Positions 1-12,310 of a stretch of 64,000 nt of DNA are shown here, piece after piece. The stretch covers positions 186,001 through 250,000 of the forward strand of contig NJPS01000073.1 of the NCBI GenBank assembly GCA_002946415.1, read 5' to 3'. The DNA is from Rutstroemia sp. NJR-2017a BVV2. Lineage: Eukaryota; Ascomycota; Leotiomycetes; Helotiales; Rutstroemiaceae. Each line of letters starts with the position of its first letter. The stretch's first letter is position 1. Below the pieces are notes generated by a model. It was not told the DNA's origin, searched no databases, and was given only the letters and a program-made list of their open reading frames with translations. The position numbers and the translations under genes were made by a program.

Positions 1-804
1 CCTATCTTTAGATGTGGTGGCCGAGGAGGCAGAGCAAGCCACTTCAGCCACGGATGCCACGGATATGCCAAGTTGAGGACCATCGAAACTCTGGATTCCA
101 TCACACAGAATACTCTGTACATGTACAGCGAGTCGTAGCAAGTACCTCGCCGGCCAGGAGCCATAAGGAGACGAGATCTACAATAACAGCCAGTTGAAGA
201 ACCCATTGCGGAAACCAAGTTTTCATAAATCCACTGCGTCGCACAAATTTTCACAGTTTCCCAGACTAGTCTTGTCCGCGGACGAGACCTCACCCACCAG
301 AACCACAAAATTCCCTAGGTCGTGACCCTGCTAACAAGCTAACAAACAATCCTTACTCTTCTAACTCTCGCCCTGTCTATCAACAAGGTCTGCCTCATTA
401 CTCATTACATTCCCTCCTCCTCCGCCATCATCAATTTCTTCTTCTGCACAATACACTTTCGTTAAGGAATAACACCCATCCGCCAATCCACCCATTTACA
501 TACAATAAAATTGTTACTTCAGAAGTAATAAAACTGATTCACATTGGGAAGTCCTGTTATCTGAGACGCGACACTCGAACATTCCTCACCCAGAGGAACC
601 AATCATTTTCAATCACTCCATCCCCAATCTATCGTTGAGAAAAGGAATACGAACACACAAGCAGCACCACAAACACACCACAAATTCGAACACACCACTC
701 GATCGCTTTTACTGCCTTTTCCTTCCTCTGTCGCCATCGGACAACTTTGGTCCTTCGTTTTCTCCTCAACAACCCACGATCGATAACGGTCGCTCATATT
801 CAAA
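1..804. other. upstream region of the first gene
   Basis: No convincing coding sequence. Pyrimidine-rich runs (about 355-430 and 690-790) lead to the start codon at 805 and look like the CT-rich promoter/5' leader common before fungal start codons. Short open frames here lack codon bias. Confidence 0.5.
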
Positions 805-1746
805 ATGCATTCGCGGCAGCTGAGGTTGCTGTCAGTACTGGCATTATTTTTCGCCATCGCACAAGCTTCGCTCTTTGATCGTCCGATATACGTTAGAAAA
901 GCAGACGATGCCTCTGCCGTGGTATCCGGGGCCGTTGGGGCGTTAACAGACACCAGTTCACCAAGTACTACAAGTCCTCCAGCAGCCGCGTCTACGACAT
1001 CAAACACTCCAACAACATCCGAAGAGAAGACAACAGAGAAGACATCAGAGAAGACAACAGAGAAGACAACAAGCAAGGCAGCCACAACATCAACACCAAC
1101 TACCCCTGCCGCTGTAACGACATCTCCTACCACGAGCCAAACCACTGACGCAGAAACTTCTCCTTCACCCTCTCCATCCAGCACCCCAACACAAGCTGAT
1201 GTCACTCCAACAACATCCGATACCACTCCTGCAACTCCCACCGGTGATACTACGCAAACAAGCAAGACTACTAGCAAGAGCAGCTCATCAGCAAGCAAAA
1301 CCCCCACTTCCGTCGTAACAACCATCACCCCATCAGCTACTCAAGTCGTTGTCTACATTACTCAAACCTCAAGCGGAAGCGTCTACACCTCACAATACAC
1401 CACATCCACCACACCTCCTCCTTATACCACAACCACCGTATCTCTTGCCAGCGATGCCAGCTCAAGCTCCAAGTCCATGTCCACCAAGACCCGAAACACC
1501 GTCATCGGCGTAGTTGTCGGTATCGGCGGTGCCGCTATTCTAGGGGGTCTCTTCATCGTCGCCTGGAGAATCTGGGGCCGACCAAAGAAAGAAGATGAGA
1601 CTGATGGATTGATGGGAGGATACCACGACAACAACATCAACGCAGAGAAGAATGGAAGTGTCAGTGGCCCAGCTGCCAACCCATTCCAAAGCACCCTGGA
1701 AAACTATCATCAACCTGGGCGAATGAACCCATCGGCGAATTTCTAA
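805..1746 (+). CDS. Mid2-like Ser/Thr-rich single-pass membrane protein
   Basis: A single exon encodes 313 residues. Residues 1-21 form a signal peptide (hydrophobic core LLSVLALFFAIAQA). About 200 residues of Ser/Thr/Pro-rich, presumably heavily O-mannosylated ectodomain follow. A Lys/Thr/Arg stop and a Gly/Val/Ile-rich transmembrane helix (about residues 232-253, TVIGVVVGIGGAAILGGLFI) lead to a short charged cytoplasmic tail of about 60 residues. This is the layout of fungal Mid2/Wsc-type cell-wall stress sensors and related surface proteins. No Cys-rich WSC head is present, so Mid2-like is the better description. The start is the first ATG in a CAAAATG context right after a CT-rich leader. 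The exact role is inferred from architecture only; it could be a generic surface mucin. Confidence 0.85.
   Translation: MHSRQLRLLSVLALFFAIAQASLFDRPIYVRKADDASAVVSGAVGALTDTSSPSTTSPPAAASTTSNTPTTSEEKTTEKTSEKTTEKTTSKAATTSTPTTPAAVTTSPTTSQTTDAETSPSPSPSSTPTQADVTPTTSDTTPATPTGDTTQTSKTTSKSSSSASKTPTSVVTTITPSATQVVVYITQTSSGSVYTSQYTTSTTPPPYTTTTVSLASDASSSSKSMSTKTRNTVIGVVVGIGGAAILGGLFIVAWRIWGRPKKEDETDGLMGGYHDNNINAEKNGSVSGPAANPFQSTLENYHQPGRMNPSANF
1024..1071 (+). repeat. 4 x 12-bp in-frame minisatellite
   Basis: Four tandem copies of GAGAAGACA(A/T)CA encode EKT(T/S) units in the ectodomain of the Mid2-like protein. Copy number could vary between strains without shifting the frame. Confidence 0.9.
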
Positions 1747-3380
1747 GCCCCTTTTCAATTTCCGGTATATGTGTGAAGAGCGGAGGAAGGTTTTGCATGA
1801 TGACATAGGCGAGATATGGAGTATATTTTTTGGGATTGATTGAAGCCAGCGAGCGAGCGAAGAGATATCACTTCTCTGTTTACATTTTTTTTATTACCTG
1901 CGGGAGAATCTTTTGGTTGGTTGGGGGATATATAGGGGATCTTTTGTTTTTATATCACAAAAGACCCAGTTTGCATTTAGACGGAGCAACTCTCTCTAGC
2001 TCAGCTCTTCAGCGTATGGAAAGAATCTTTTTTTATAAACTACTCGGTTATAAGATCTTCTCTTTGTATTTTGTTTTACGGCCGATGCTTTTCGTTGTGC
2101 TTGGCGTGGTTGAGGCTTAATATGTTGTAATGATGTTTGTTTGCTTCTTTGAGTGGGTGGTATGGGATACCTGCGTATTTGTGTCTGCGATGGAGGGGTA
2201 TGGTATGGTATATAGGCAGTTGAGAGGACAGGACTGGTATGAGGATGAGGCCTCTGGTTAGGTAAATAGATAATTGATGGAGGGAGGGAAAGTGAGGGTG
2301 CTGGTGGAATGGAATGGATAGAAGAAATGGAAATAAGAGCTTCGACGCCATCTAATAATTCCTACATGTCTCCTTGAACTTGATATATGATATACGATCT
2401 GTGATTTCCTCACTATTTATTATGAGATTGTTAATTGTCTACTCCTATTATTTGTTCTATTAACTTGATTCAGCATGGAGAACCTTGGGGTCTCCCCTAG
2501 ATAGATAGATATATACGTCTAACCTGCCTGCTTGCTACCGGCTATATAAATAGGTAGTTAGTTCGTCCTACCCCACCTTCACTTCACCTCACTTCACCTC
2601 AAGATCCCCCACCACCCTCCACCTCTCATTCTCTCTACCTCATCTTCTCACAACTTTCCTCCTAGAAAATGAAGAAGAAAAAATAAAGATCATTTATATC
2701 CTTATCCTTATGATTCTATTCATCCAATTCCGCCAACTAGATAACTCCCACAGCTGCAGTAGGTAAGTCTCGTGAGGTAAGATAACCTCGTCGCAAAAGC
2801 GTTTCAGATATCCCGTCCCCGTCCACCCCTCCCGTTGGGCTGGGAAGGGAAGTCGTTTCATGTATATGTGTGCTTGCTTTTTCGGCGGCAAGGAAAGGTG
2901 AATTTCTTAACTTTCTTATTATCATCTATATATCTGGCAAGTTATCAATTCTTTTGTTTATGGTTGTATTTTCTTTTTTACACGCATACTACAATTTGAG
3001 TTGAGCTGGGGCACACGCACGCAACGAATTGAAGGAAAGGAGGAAAGAAAGGAAAAGAAGGAAAAGAAGAGAAGAGAAGGGTGGATGCAAATTAAGCGCC
3101 GCCGTCGCATTTTACTGCTTTGATTGAGAGTCGAGCGAGCGAACGAACGAGCGACGGACGAACAGACAGATTGAAAGAGGGGTTGGAAGGAGAAGTGCGA
3201 TTGCTATTGGAATTGGAATTGCAATAAGAAGAGCACGTATACGAGTTCCATCCCATCATCTCCGTACGAGAAACAAACCCGGCCCAGCAAGCAGAGGACG
3301 AAAGATCTTGGTTTTTCAAACGGATAGATTGCACGCATACTCGAATCGAATCGCCAAACACACACACACACACAAGAGAA
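1747..3380. other. intergenic, no gene seen
   Basis: This should hold the 3' UTR of the Mid2-like gene and the promoter of the next gene. It contains a CT/CA-rich stretch (about 2570-2660), a GA-rich stretch (about 3030-3085), short GATA-type repeats near 2500 and a GAGC/GAAC simple repeat near 3130-3170. No coding sequence is supported. Confidence 0.5.
3358..3374 (+). repeat. (AC)n microsatellite in the 5' leader
   Basis: About 8.5 AC units end only six bases before the start codon of the next gene, so length variation could affect leader spacing. Confidence 0.85.
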
Positions 3381-4580
3381 ATGAAACTCTATATAATAGC
3401 CAGTGCGCTAGTGCTGATGGGAGGAAGGGTTGTGGGAGTGGCAGCATCGAATATGGATGTAGATGGGGGAGTGGTGTTGGAGGAGGAGATGGCGAGGGAG
3501 TTTCAGGGGAAGAGGGTGTTGGGAAGGGAGGAGGTGTCGAATTTGATGGTATGTTTGTTGAGATTTCCTATGATTATTTTATTGAGGGGGTGAGGAGAGG
3601 GGCGAAAGGAGGAAGGGAAGGTAGGAAGGGAAGGGATGGTGGGGGAAGTGGAGTGGGATAAGGAGGGGAGGTTGCACATTCGAGGGGGTAGGTGAGATGA
3701 TATATGAAGAGGGGGAGAAGGGAAAGGAGATTAGAAGGAGTCGATGAACTAAGGAGAGAGGGTGGAAGGGAGAAGGTTTTTAGTTATATGCTACCAAAGA
3801 CAAGTATCGAAGATACGATGTCGGGCTACTCCAGAGCGTACGGCGCAAAAGAGGTATCTCCGACTTGAAAGGAGAAAAGTGCGATGCGACAAAGACGAAT
3901 TCAGGGAATGACAGCTATACGTCTTTGATGAATGAATGACTAACTGATCTATGAAAATAGTCATTTACGGGTGCTCTCGGTGGTGTTACTCCCGAACCTG
4001 TGAGTTCTACTCTTTTGACTTTTTGCTTTCTGGTCCTCGTCTCCCACGACGGCATTTTCCAGGGTAGAGTTGTGAGCAAACATGGGAAACTAACTAGTTC
4101 ATTTAGATCACCAAATCGGGAGATAAATCAAGACCGTTTGAGGTTAATGGGAATAGCTTTGTATGTTATGTTCTGCTTCGATATTCTTTCTTTTCTCTCT
4201 TTCGTCATCTTTTGTCTCATTTCCCTCTTCTTCCTCTATCTATATCTATCCATCCCTTTTCCCTCCCCCCCCTTTCCCATGCCCTCCACTTCACTTCCAT
4301 CCCCTCCCCTCCCTTTCCCCTCCCCTCATCCAGCAGCTAACCCCCCATCCCCCTCCCCCCACAGACCACCTTCGACGACGCCTTCCAACGCAGCTGCGAC
4401 GACCAAAAGAACGCCTGTGCAAAAGTAGCCAATTCGCAAAACAGCCCCTCTTCGCTGCAGGTCTCCCAGTGCGAGACGCAGCTTACGAGTTGTCTTTCGG
4501 CGACGGCGACGGCCACGCAGACGGGGTTTAATGTTCTGACGAGCTCGAATGCGGAGTTTGATTTCTTTTGTGATTTTTAG
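3381..4580 (+). CDS. small secreted Cys-containing protein, four exons
   Basis: Exons 3381-3548, 3961-3999, 4107-4160 and 4365-4580 join in phase 0 to give 158 residues. Residues 1-22 form a signal peptide (MKLYIIASALVLMGG...). The C-terminal half has the conserved-looking block FDDAFQRSCDDQKNACAKVA, then QCETQLTSCL and a tail LTSSNAEFDFFCDF. This combination recurs in many ascomycete secreted or wall-associated hypothetical proteins. Five Cys are present in the mature part. All donors are GTATGT or GTGAGT, and acceptors are TAG or CAG. Intron 1 is unusually long (412 nt), and a missed micro-exon there cannot be excluded. Intron 3 is strongly C/T-rich. The molecular function is unknown. Confidence 0.8.
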
Positions 4581-6279
4581 GTTGGAGGGGAGGGGGGAAG
4601 GGGCTGTAGGGAGGGATGGAGGGAAGGAAGATGGGGAGGAAGATGGGGGTGGGTATGCTCTGATCTCTTGGTCTTTGACTTTCGGAAAACATCCGTTCGA
4701 AGTCTTCGGCGGCCGGGGGTGATTCAAATTCAAATCTTCATTGTGAGATTTATGGGCGGGGATGAAATGGGGGAGTATCTCTTATGAAATAGCCGAGAAT
4801 ATCTTATGGATATCGTGAAAGATTAGCTATGGAACAGACGGATGAAAAGGGCCGAGAAACGATATTTTATGTGACATTATGGATTCATGTCTCGGTCAGA
4901 TACATATCTTTGTATAAAACCTAACTGTTGGAACGGGAGTTTGGGACGGCATTGATGTATCGGTTATTGAGGAGCTGGATATCCTGATATCCTCTTCTAT
5001 TATCCCATCCGAGGAATAGCATGCATACTGTGTATACTGAAGATAATAAATGGTGGGGCGGGGCGGCGAGTGGAACAAAGGATATTTTTTTCTCGGTCTT
5101 GCCAGTGGATTTGTGCGCCCTGATCTCCAGACCAGATTAGCAAGCGTATGCTTAACTTTAGTGGAAGATCTCAATTGACTCTTGACGATGTTGCTGAAGC
5201 AGAGCCTCAACTCACTTGACGCTAGATGGAATGAAATCACACTTTACATCATCAGAGAGAAAAACCGTTTCGTAGATTCCCTTGGCGCATAATTCAATGT
5301 ACTGTAACTGTACATAACGCCACTCCACCACACCCAAAGTGGTGCAGCAAATGCCCAAATGGCACCCTGATATCTATACTTGCCGAGCTCATACCTACCG
5401 ACCGACCAACCGACAACCGTTGCACCAAGCATGCAAGCGCAATAAAGAAAAGCAATCTCGTATTCTAATTCTTCCGGTTTTATCCAGGAAAGCACCACAG
5501 GATATTGAGAGGGGCACGAGAGGGGGTACCTGGCGAATCCAATTCAGTTAATGTTGACCCAGTTTCTTACGCAGATACTTCCCTACAACAGTTGGATGCT
5601 GTACCTTTCCCTCTTTAGGCTAGGCGGGCTGTAGATATGGTGTATACCGGGGAGAAAGCAGGAACAAGGCACAAATCCAATCCAATCCAATCCCATTCTT
5701 CGACTCGGCTAACCTTATCGGGCCACGCGGCTTCTTGCACTCGCAAAATCAAGCTTATGATACATAAGGTTCCCACATTAGGTTACTCCCGGGCGACTCT
5801 AAGCTTTCTCATCTGCAGTGTGACATGGGGATAATCTCCTCCACTCGTCTGAGCTTGGACGACGACCGTATCCTATCCCAGAATATTGGCCGAGTAGGAC
5901 AATACAATTTGGGGTTCCATTGCGAGAGAGGATCCGACGAACAAATTAGGCAAAGCAAAGCACGGAGATGCAGTTCTGCGGCACAGCGCGATATGATTGA
6001 TGAAGAGCTCGGAGGAGCAATTGACGTATGCGGTGTGCTATCGCATATGCGGCGTAGTGGCTAGGCAGCCTTGTGCGCTTATGTGAAGGGCTGGGGATAG
6101 GACTTAAGAGGTGGGTGGTATAAAGAGATTGGGTATATCTTCTTGATTTGCTTTTTTCTTGTTGTTTTGTTTTGTGATTCTTGTGAAGTTTACCTGTCTG
6201 TCGTCGCTGTGTCCGAAGATCTTTCATCTACTACCACATTGCAGTTATATATATTTTAAGCAAAGGAAGAAATCTCAAA
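4581..6279. other. intergenic, no gene seen
   Basis: I found no start codon followed by a credible exon chain. A triple CAATC-type repeat lies near 5677-5692. The last 200 bases should be the promoter and leader of the next gene. Confidence 0.5.
6119..6124 (+). promoter_or_regulatory. TATA box candidate
   Basis: TATAAA lies 156 bases before the start codon of the small GPI-type protein, a usual distance for a fungal promoter with a leader. Position and motif are the only support. Confidence 0.4.
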
Positions 6280-6916
6280 ATGAAGTTCTCAGTCGCGGCT
6301 CTTCTGATGGCCGTCGCTCCTTTGGCGATGGCGGATAAAACTTCTCTGGATGTGTATGTACTTTATTTACCATATCTCCTTATCCGTCCATATATCTGTC
6401 CGCAGACAAACATCAACTAACGTATACTTCTCCAACACCACAGCAAATCCGTCATCTCGGCATTTTACTCCACTACTCCAACTATCCCCGCTGGGGCTTC
6501 AACTACTTTGGCTTCGGCTTTGCACTCGGTTGAGACTAAATGGTATGCATTCCCGTTACCATCCACTCCCCCTCCCCATCCCCAACTAACCTCCCTCCCC
6601 TAGGGTGGACTCCCCCGCCTTCACCTCCGCCCGCGCCGCCATCTACAGCGCGGCGCCCTCCTCCCTACAAGCCTCCCTCGCCACATCCGGCTGGGACTAC
6701 GGAGACGTCGTCACCGCGTCCTGGTTTACCAAGAACGCGCCCAAGAGCGTGCAGAAGGACGTCCAGAGCTACAACAGCGCGGTCTATTCCATAGAGGACA
6801 GTGTGTTTAGCAAGGTTGCGACGGAGACGAGTAAGGGTGGGGTGCCGGCGAGACAGACGGGCGCGGTGGCCGCGGGGGTTATCGGCGTGGTGGCGGCGGT
6901 GGGGATGGTTTTGTAG
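6280..6916 (+). CDS. small secreted protein with GPI-type tail
   Basis: Exons 6280-6353, 6444-6542 and 6604-6916 give 161 residues. Residues 1-18 are a signal peptide (MKFSVAALLMAVAPLAMA). The mature part is Ser/Ala-rich with helical character and no Cys. The last 20 residues are a hydrophobic Ala/Gly/Val segment with no charged residue after it (AAGVIGVVAAVGMVL), preceded by GGVPARQTG. That is the form of a GPI-attachment signal. Donors are GTATGT and GTATGC. The second junction splits a Trp codon (TG/G). Exon 3 is much richer in GC than the flanking DNA. The family is known only as fungal hypothetical small surface proteins. An uncleaved tail anchor is the alternative to GPI attachment. Confidence 0.8.
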
Positions 6917-7414
6917 AGGAGGGTTGGGATGGGGTTCTGGGTGGGATGGGATCAGGATTGGGAGGGGTGAGGGGGGGGATGAGAGGATGATGCGACGCGA
7001 TGTCGATGGGATGTTGAGTTACGACTATGACTATGGCTATGATTATGTAAATCAGCTTTATGATGTTCCTCATAAATGGATGTAATGAATGCAGAAAGGA
7101 CATAATATGAATATGATTTCCCAAACAAACTGAATATACGTCTTGGAATGCAATGTTTTCACATCTCACTGCTTGATATTTACTCTACTGCTTGCAAATC
7201 CGCATGGTCTGTGTATATGTATGTATGTATATATGTATGCATAGTATCTACAAATGAATGAGCGAGCAAGTGCGAAGCTATGTATAGTACATCTCCCATC
7301 TGCATGCTATTGGAGAGAGAGACTTGAAACATCCAGGTGATGTGGTAGAGATCTTATCCTCGCGTTTGAATCCAGCATGCAGGGGATGTGAGTATTGGAC
7401 TCAACTCAGCCCAA
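6917..7414. other. convergent 3' spacer
   Basis: This lies between two converging genes. It holds a Tyr-codon-like TATGACTATG run near 7021-7045 and a TATG/TATA simple repeat (about 7209-7241), with no gene. It presumably holds both polyadenylation regions. Confidence 0.5.
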
Positions 7415-9693
7415 CTAGGTAAATGTGACATTAACGCTATTAGCGCCGACACTTCGGGGGAAGAACTAGATTGATGAATATATTAGTACGTATGCAGGGA
7501 TAAAACTTTTCCTTTATGAAAGAAGGGAACGGGAGAAAGGAAGAAGAAGGGAAATAAAACAATTAAAGCTAAACTCACCTCAACAATCAACGTCACCGTC
7601 TGCCCACTCTGCGCAATCACCTGCTGCCCCGCACTCGTAATCGTCAGCCCGGCCGACGAGCTCGTCCAACTCCCATACGTCCATCTCGCCTGCTGCAACG
7701 GCCCCAAATACATGGTCCACGCATCCCCTGTGACGGTATAACTACCATCTGCATTTAGCGCCTTGACGGCCGCTACGATGGGGAGACCCGCGTAGTTGAT
7801 CGGGATCAGGAGGTCCGAGGAGGGGTTGGCGTTCTTGGCGTAGGTGGTGGTGGGGATGGTGGGGGTGGAGTATTGTACGAGTTCGAGGGTTAGAGGGGAC
7901 CCGGCGGAGAAGGTGAGAGTGAGGGTTTCTTTGGTGCCGGGGGAGACGGTCGGGGAGGTGAAGAGCGTGGAGAGGTAGGATTGGGTGAAGGTGAGGACGC
8001 CGGTGGAGGAGATGCTGTAGGAGGAGGAGGGGAGGATGCTCCCTGACGAGGTGCTGATGCTGGAGAGGGTGTTCCCGTTGAGGACGTAGGACACGGATTG
8101 TGCGGTTACGGGGGTGTTGTATTGGTGGAAGAGGTAGGCGGAACTGTTCCAGCTGGTGGCGGTGTAGTCGGTGGATTGGTCTGGGAGGGAGTTTGTGGCG
8201 CCTTGGACCGCGGTGAAGAGAATGTTGATCTCGATCGGGTCGACCCAGGTGTTGGTGTTGCGATTTAGCGCGTCGAGTCCGTTGTCCCAGATCTGGTGAG
8301 AGAAGTTGAATTGCTTCGCTGTGCGCACGAAATAGTCGGTGTAGCGCCAGCGTGCGGCTTTCTCGGTGTATGCGGGGGTGGCTTGCCATTCGCCGATGAG
8401 GGTGGGGATGTTGGTGAAGTTGCCGGCGAAATGCTGGAAGTCGGAAAGGAGACCAGCTTTGTCGGAGTCGGAACCCCAGATTGTGTCACCCCAGGCGTTG
8501 AAGATGAATTGGTAGGGCGAGTAGTAGTGGAATTGGATACCCCATGGTTGGGAGGGGTAGGTGGTGGGACGGACGAAGTATTGGGATGTTAATGCGGCGT
8601 CCATGTTCATACCGACCAGAGTGACGACTCTTTGAGGATTGTATCCTCCTGCTTGGTTGATAGAGTCGAGGAAGATGCTGTTGAGTTTGTTGATCTCGGT
8701 GGCGTGCGCTTGGGTTGATCCTGGTGGTTCGTTGATGGGCTCGAAGAGAAGTTTGGATGATTTGCATTTCATTCTTGTTGCAATCTGAAGCCATAGACTA
8801 GCGAATTTCTCTTCGATCAGGGTATAATTTGCTCCGCTGGCCGATACATCTGCCCAGACCCAAGAATCATGGTGTACGTTGAGGACTACGTAAAGACCTG
8901 TTGCAAGTGCTTCATCGACAACCGTCTCAACACGATCCATCCAAGTACTGTTGACAGTCCAACTTGGTGAATCTGTAACAAAGTGGTACGCCCATGTTAC
9001 TGCGCTTATTAGCCAAAAGTTATCTTTGCTGCGTTTTACGAAGGGGGTGCTCACCTGGAATCCTAACACTTTTGAATCCCTTCGCTTTGACATCGGTAAA
9101 GGTACTAGCTACCACTGGAGGATTGTTCCAAGAACCTTCATCTGGGGTTGCATCAAGAGTGTTTCCCAAGTTCCATCCTGGATTGAGTGCAGCAATTGCA
9201 GCTGAAGCAGTAACTGGGGTAAAAGCAGCGGTACAACCTCCTTGTGTCGTCGAAGATACCGATGAGGTAGTTTTGGAGGTCGACGAAATACTGCTTGTTG
9301 ACTTGGAGGTGGTGCTGGTCGTATATGGCTTAGATGTTGTGCTGGTCGTTATTGGCTTGGAGGTCGAGCTGCTTGACGTTGTCTTTGAGGTCTTAGTCGT
9401 CAAAGTAGTCGGCGCTGAGGTAGCAGTGCCAGGAACACATTGAGAGTAGTCTATGGGATGTAAGTATTTCCCGTGAGACTGGACAAGGCACACTCACAAG
9501 CATTTTGGTATACACAAGTATACCCCGATACACATGTTGTTTGACCTGTGTATCCTGTACCCCCACCTGCATGGCGTTATTATGGTATGCAACTGTTAGG
9601 GCAATGGCACTCACACTGTGCATATCCAGCAGCCTGCGAGTACACTGACTCCACGGCCAAGGAAAGAATACCCGCAACAACAGGAAATCTCAT
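7415..9693 (-). CDS. secreted CBM1-GH5 glycoside hydrolase with C-terminal X2-like domain
   Basis: Minus-strand exons 9693-9615, 9566-9498, 9450-9055, 8999-7579 and 7465-7415 give 671 residues. In order: signal peptide 1-19; fungal cellulose-binding CBM1 (about 20-57, CGGTGYTGQTTC...YYSQC); Ser/Thr/Lys linker to about 125; GH5 catalytic domain with LNPGWNLGNTLDA, VVLNVHHD, the acid/base motif FEPINEP (Glu about 272) and the nucleophile motif LIGEW (Glu about 385). A C-terminal beta-sandwich region (SVSYVLNGNTLSSIS...YSISSTGVLTF...ETLTLTF) resembles the CBM_X2 module. It should be secreted and cleave beta-1,4-linked plant polymers such as cellulose or xyloglucan; the subfamily is not settled. 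The last intron is needed because the open frame otherwise runs into a non-conserved hydrophobic tail. Confidence 0.88.
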
Positions 9694-12310
9694 GATGAAA
9701 TCTTAAAGCCAGGAAATATGACAGGGAAGACTTATTCCATTAGATTAAGGGGACGATACATTCATATAAATACATTCGCGGAGACTTCCCATGATCGATT
9801 AGAAATCCTTCCCCTTCAGCTCATCCGGTCAGTACATTCGCAAGAGCTACAATCCGTCCGATATCCGACCCTGAAATTAAAACTTACATTGGCAAAATGA
9901 TCTCCCCGCAAATTCGGCAGCAGATCTTCCGCTATTTCTCCATGCTTGATTCTTTGTATTCACAGTAGAAGCAACGTGGTCCCATCTTCGGGGCTACCGG
10001 GAACAGTGTATCGTTATATTCGAAACAGGATTAAGGTAGTTTGTCGAATGTAAGGGGCGTTAATGCGATAGGACGGGTATTTCACCCGCCATTTTGCCTT
10101 TTTATATACTGCCAATATATATCGGTGACAACGGGCCGCATTGTGGGGAAATGCTTCTGTGGAACATGTGGGTGTCGTGAACTCCTTGCATGCGGGGAAA
10201 TGTTTTAGCGACCTCGAAGCACTCGCCACATTTATTTGGCATTGCGCAAGTGCAGCCTTTATGTCACAGATAATATGAGAGGGAAATTCCAGAGTAAAGA
10301 GCCAAATTTTCTCTCATTGTTTATTGCCCGGATTTGAGCGCAAGCAAGTGCAATGGTTGTCTTGATCTGGGCCCGGCAATCTTCGACTGGAGCGGTTCTC
10401 GATCTTTGTACATCCAACGACGAATTCAATTCGTGAAGTGGACAGGCTATATGGAGCATTGGAGCCTATATCTGCCCAAGTCTTTACTGAGGCAGTGTAC
10501 GAAGTATAATCACCACAGCCAAGACCACTGGAGAGCACGGAGAGAATATACCGTGGGACGCTTTTCTAATACTTTCCAGGAGCTGCCCTTTCCGGCGCAG
10601 CAAGGAGATCCGATTGAATTAATTCGCATTGGATGGTCGGTATCTGGCCAGATTGTGGAGCAGCAATTTGATTGAAGGAGTGGCCTCCGATAGTTTCGAT
10701 CATGATGGACTCGTCTACAGTGCCGCCCGCCGTTGGAGCTGTGTGATATTTCCAAGCTACAGCTGATCTTGACGGTGCGGTGTCGTGCGGATGTCTTCTA
10801 TTGAAGTGCCCCAGGTCGGCGTTGATGCAACTCTGTTTCCAAATCAACCTGCCATGGTAATCCATAAACAAAATGTGGACTTGGTACTTTGAGCTGGTTC
10901 TCGAACGTATGTTCACATCGACTTGGACCTATTGAGGGAGGCTTAAGGTAGCAATCTGGGGAAGCGGAGGATGAAGGACTGAAAGAGTAACCTAGCATGC
11001 CATATCATTTCGTCGCGGTGACCTGATAATGAGCAGATGAGCTGGCTTGAGTGTTTCAGGAGGTGGGTTAGCGAACTGCGAACAGAGGCAAAGGGTGGAG
11101 GACTCAATAATCGGAAATGAGACGACCAAGGGAGCAGCTTACCTGAAATGATACTTCATCTTAGAAAGAAGAGATGCTGGGAGATGACCATGCCCATAAT
11201 CATGTGCGGACTTCGGCGGAGAGCCCTGAATATGCATCTCAACGACTCATTGCTGTCGATACGAACAGTTCTGTAAGCTCTGAGTGGTGTACCAAACGGT
11301 GACAAAGGCAGTATTAAGGGAACGAACGCCTTTGCCATATTGTTACATTCAGGTTATGGACAAGGTGCGCCCGAGAACCAGAGCGTGCCAGAATACTGTA
11401 TCGTACCGCGGCGTCGTGCCCCAGAACAGAAGCAATCACAAGAGACATCAGCAATTCCAGAGGAGTAGACTCCTAAATCCTAGTATCAGACGTTCATCCG
11501 CATAAAACATGCAGAGTATTCACGTGCTGGGAAAATTAGATCATATATTAAACTTCCAGTTGCTTGAAACAAATATAATAGAGCCTATTACGATTACAGC
11601 ATGAAAATGACAACGTATCAGAAAGTAATATATGACTTTCATCTCATCTAGAGATTCGGAAATTGATGATATAGTTCTTACGACGCGTGTCCTGAAATAC
11701 AATCATTATTAAGGTTAGTAGTAAAAACGACCGTGGCAAGGCTGGCATCAGATCATCCCTCACAACTCGTGCAACCTCCACATTCCGTCCCGTAAGATTC
11801 ATGCTCTGCTCCGGTCGAAGACGTGAGGACGAGCAAAGTGCCGAGGCTTTATTTCCTTTGCTTCTTCTTTAGAGTTTTCGTGTATGAAACTAGTCCCAGC
11901 ACTATTCCGGCTACCACCCCCACCAAGCTAAGGTCCGAGTTGAGCATTCAAAATTTCGTGAGAGGAGATGCTTCAATGAGTAGATGCAAGCGTTTGCACT
12001 ATTCAGAGACCCTGTCTACGCAGAGTCGTTAATATTCTATCAAAAATTATCCACAGAGAAGTAAGTAGTGGTGCTGTGGTGGACGGTACTGCACATCGAG
12101 GTTTAACCGCTCAGCAGAAGACCGCCACCTTATCCCCCCGCATTAAAAAGTGGAGTAGGATAATCGGGGTCAGGTATACTCTAAAGACAGCCGAAGCCAT
12201 CAAGAGCAAGAGAGCAAGTAACTATCCATTCATACAACGAAAAATCGATTTTGAGGTAGAAAAAATTTCTGAAGACCAGAGGACGATGAAGCAAAAAGAT
12301 AACATCTGAA
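9694..12310. other. gene-free region with possible decayed coding
   Basis: About 2.6 kb with no intact gene. Several minus-strand open frames around 10.3-10.9 kb read as broken protein-like text (for example GLGCGDYTSYTASVKTWAD), but I could not link them into exons or to a family. The first hundred bases serve as promoter for the GH5 gene. The rest shows nothing I can name. Confidence 0.4.
9765..9772 (-). promoter_or_regulatory. TATA-like element of the GH5 gene
   Basis: Read on the minus strand this is TATTTATA, about 72 bases before the start codon of the GH5 gene. It is a plausible core promoter element on motif and spacing alone. Confidence 0.3.

Noticed and set aside
609..1328. Long minus-strand frame opposite the Mid2-like gene
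   Set aside because: It is the mirror of Ser/Thr codons (Val/Gly/Asp-rich text), a common artefact of repetitive Thr codons.
7742..8794. Arg/His/Pro-rich and other minus-strand frames
   Set aside because: Shifted readings of the GH5 exon; the catalytic motifs are in the other frame.
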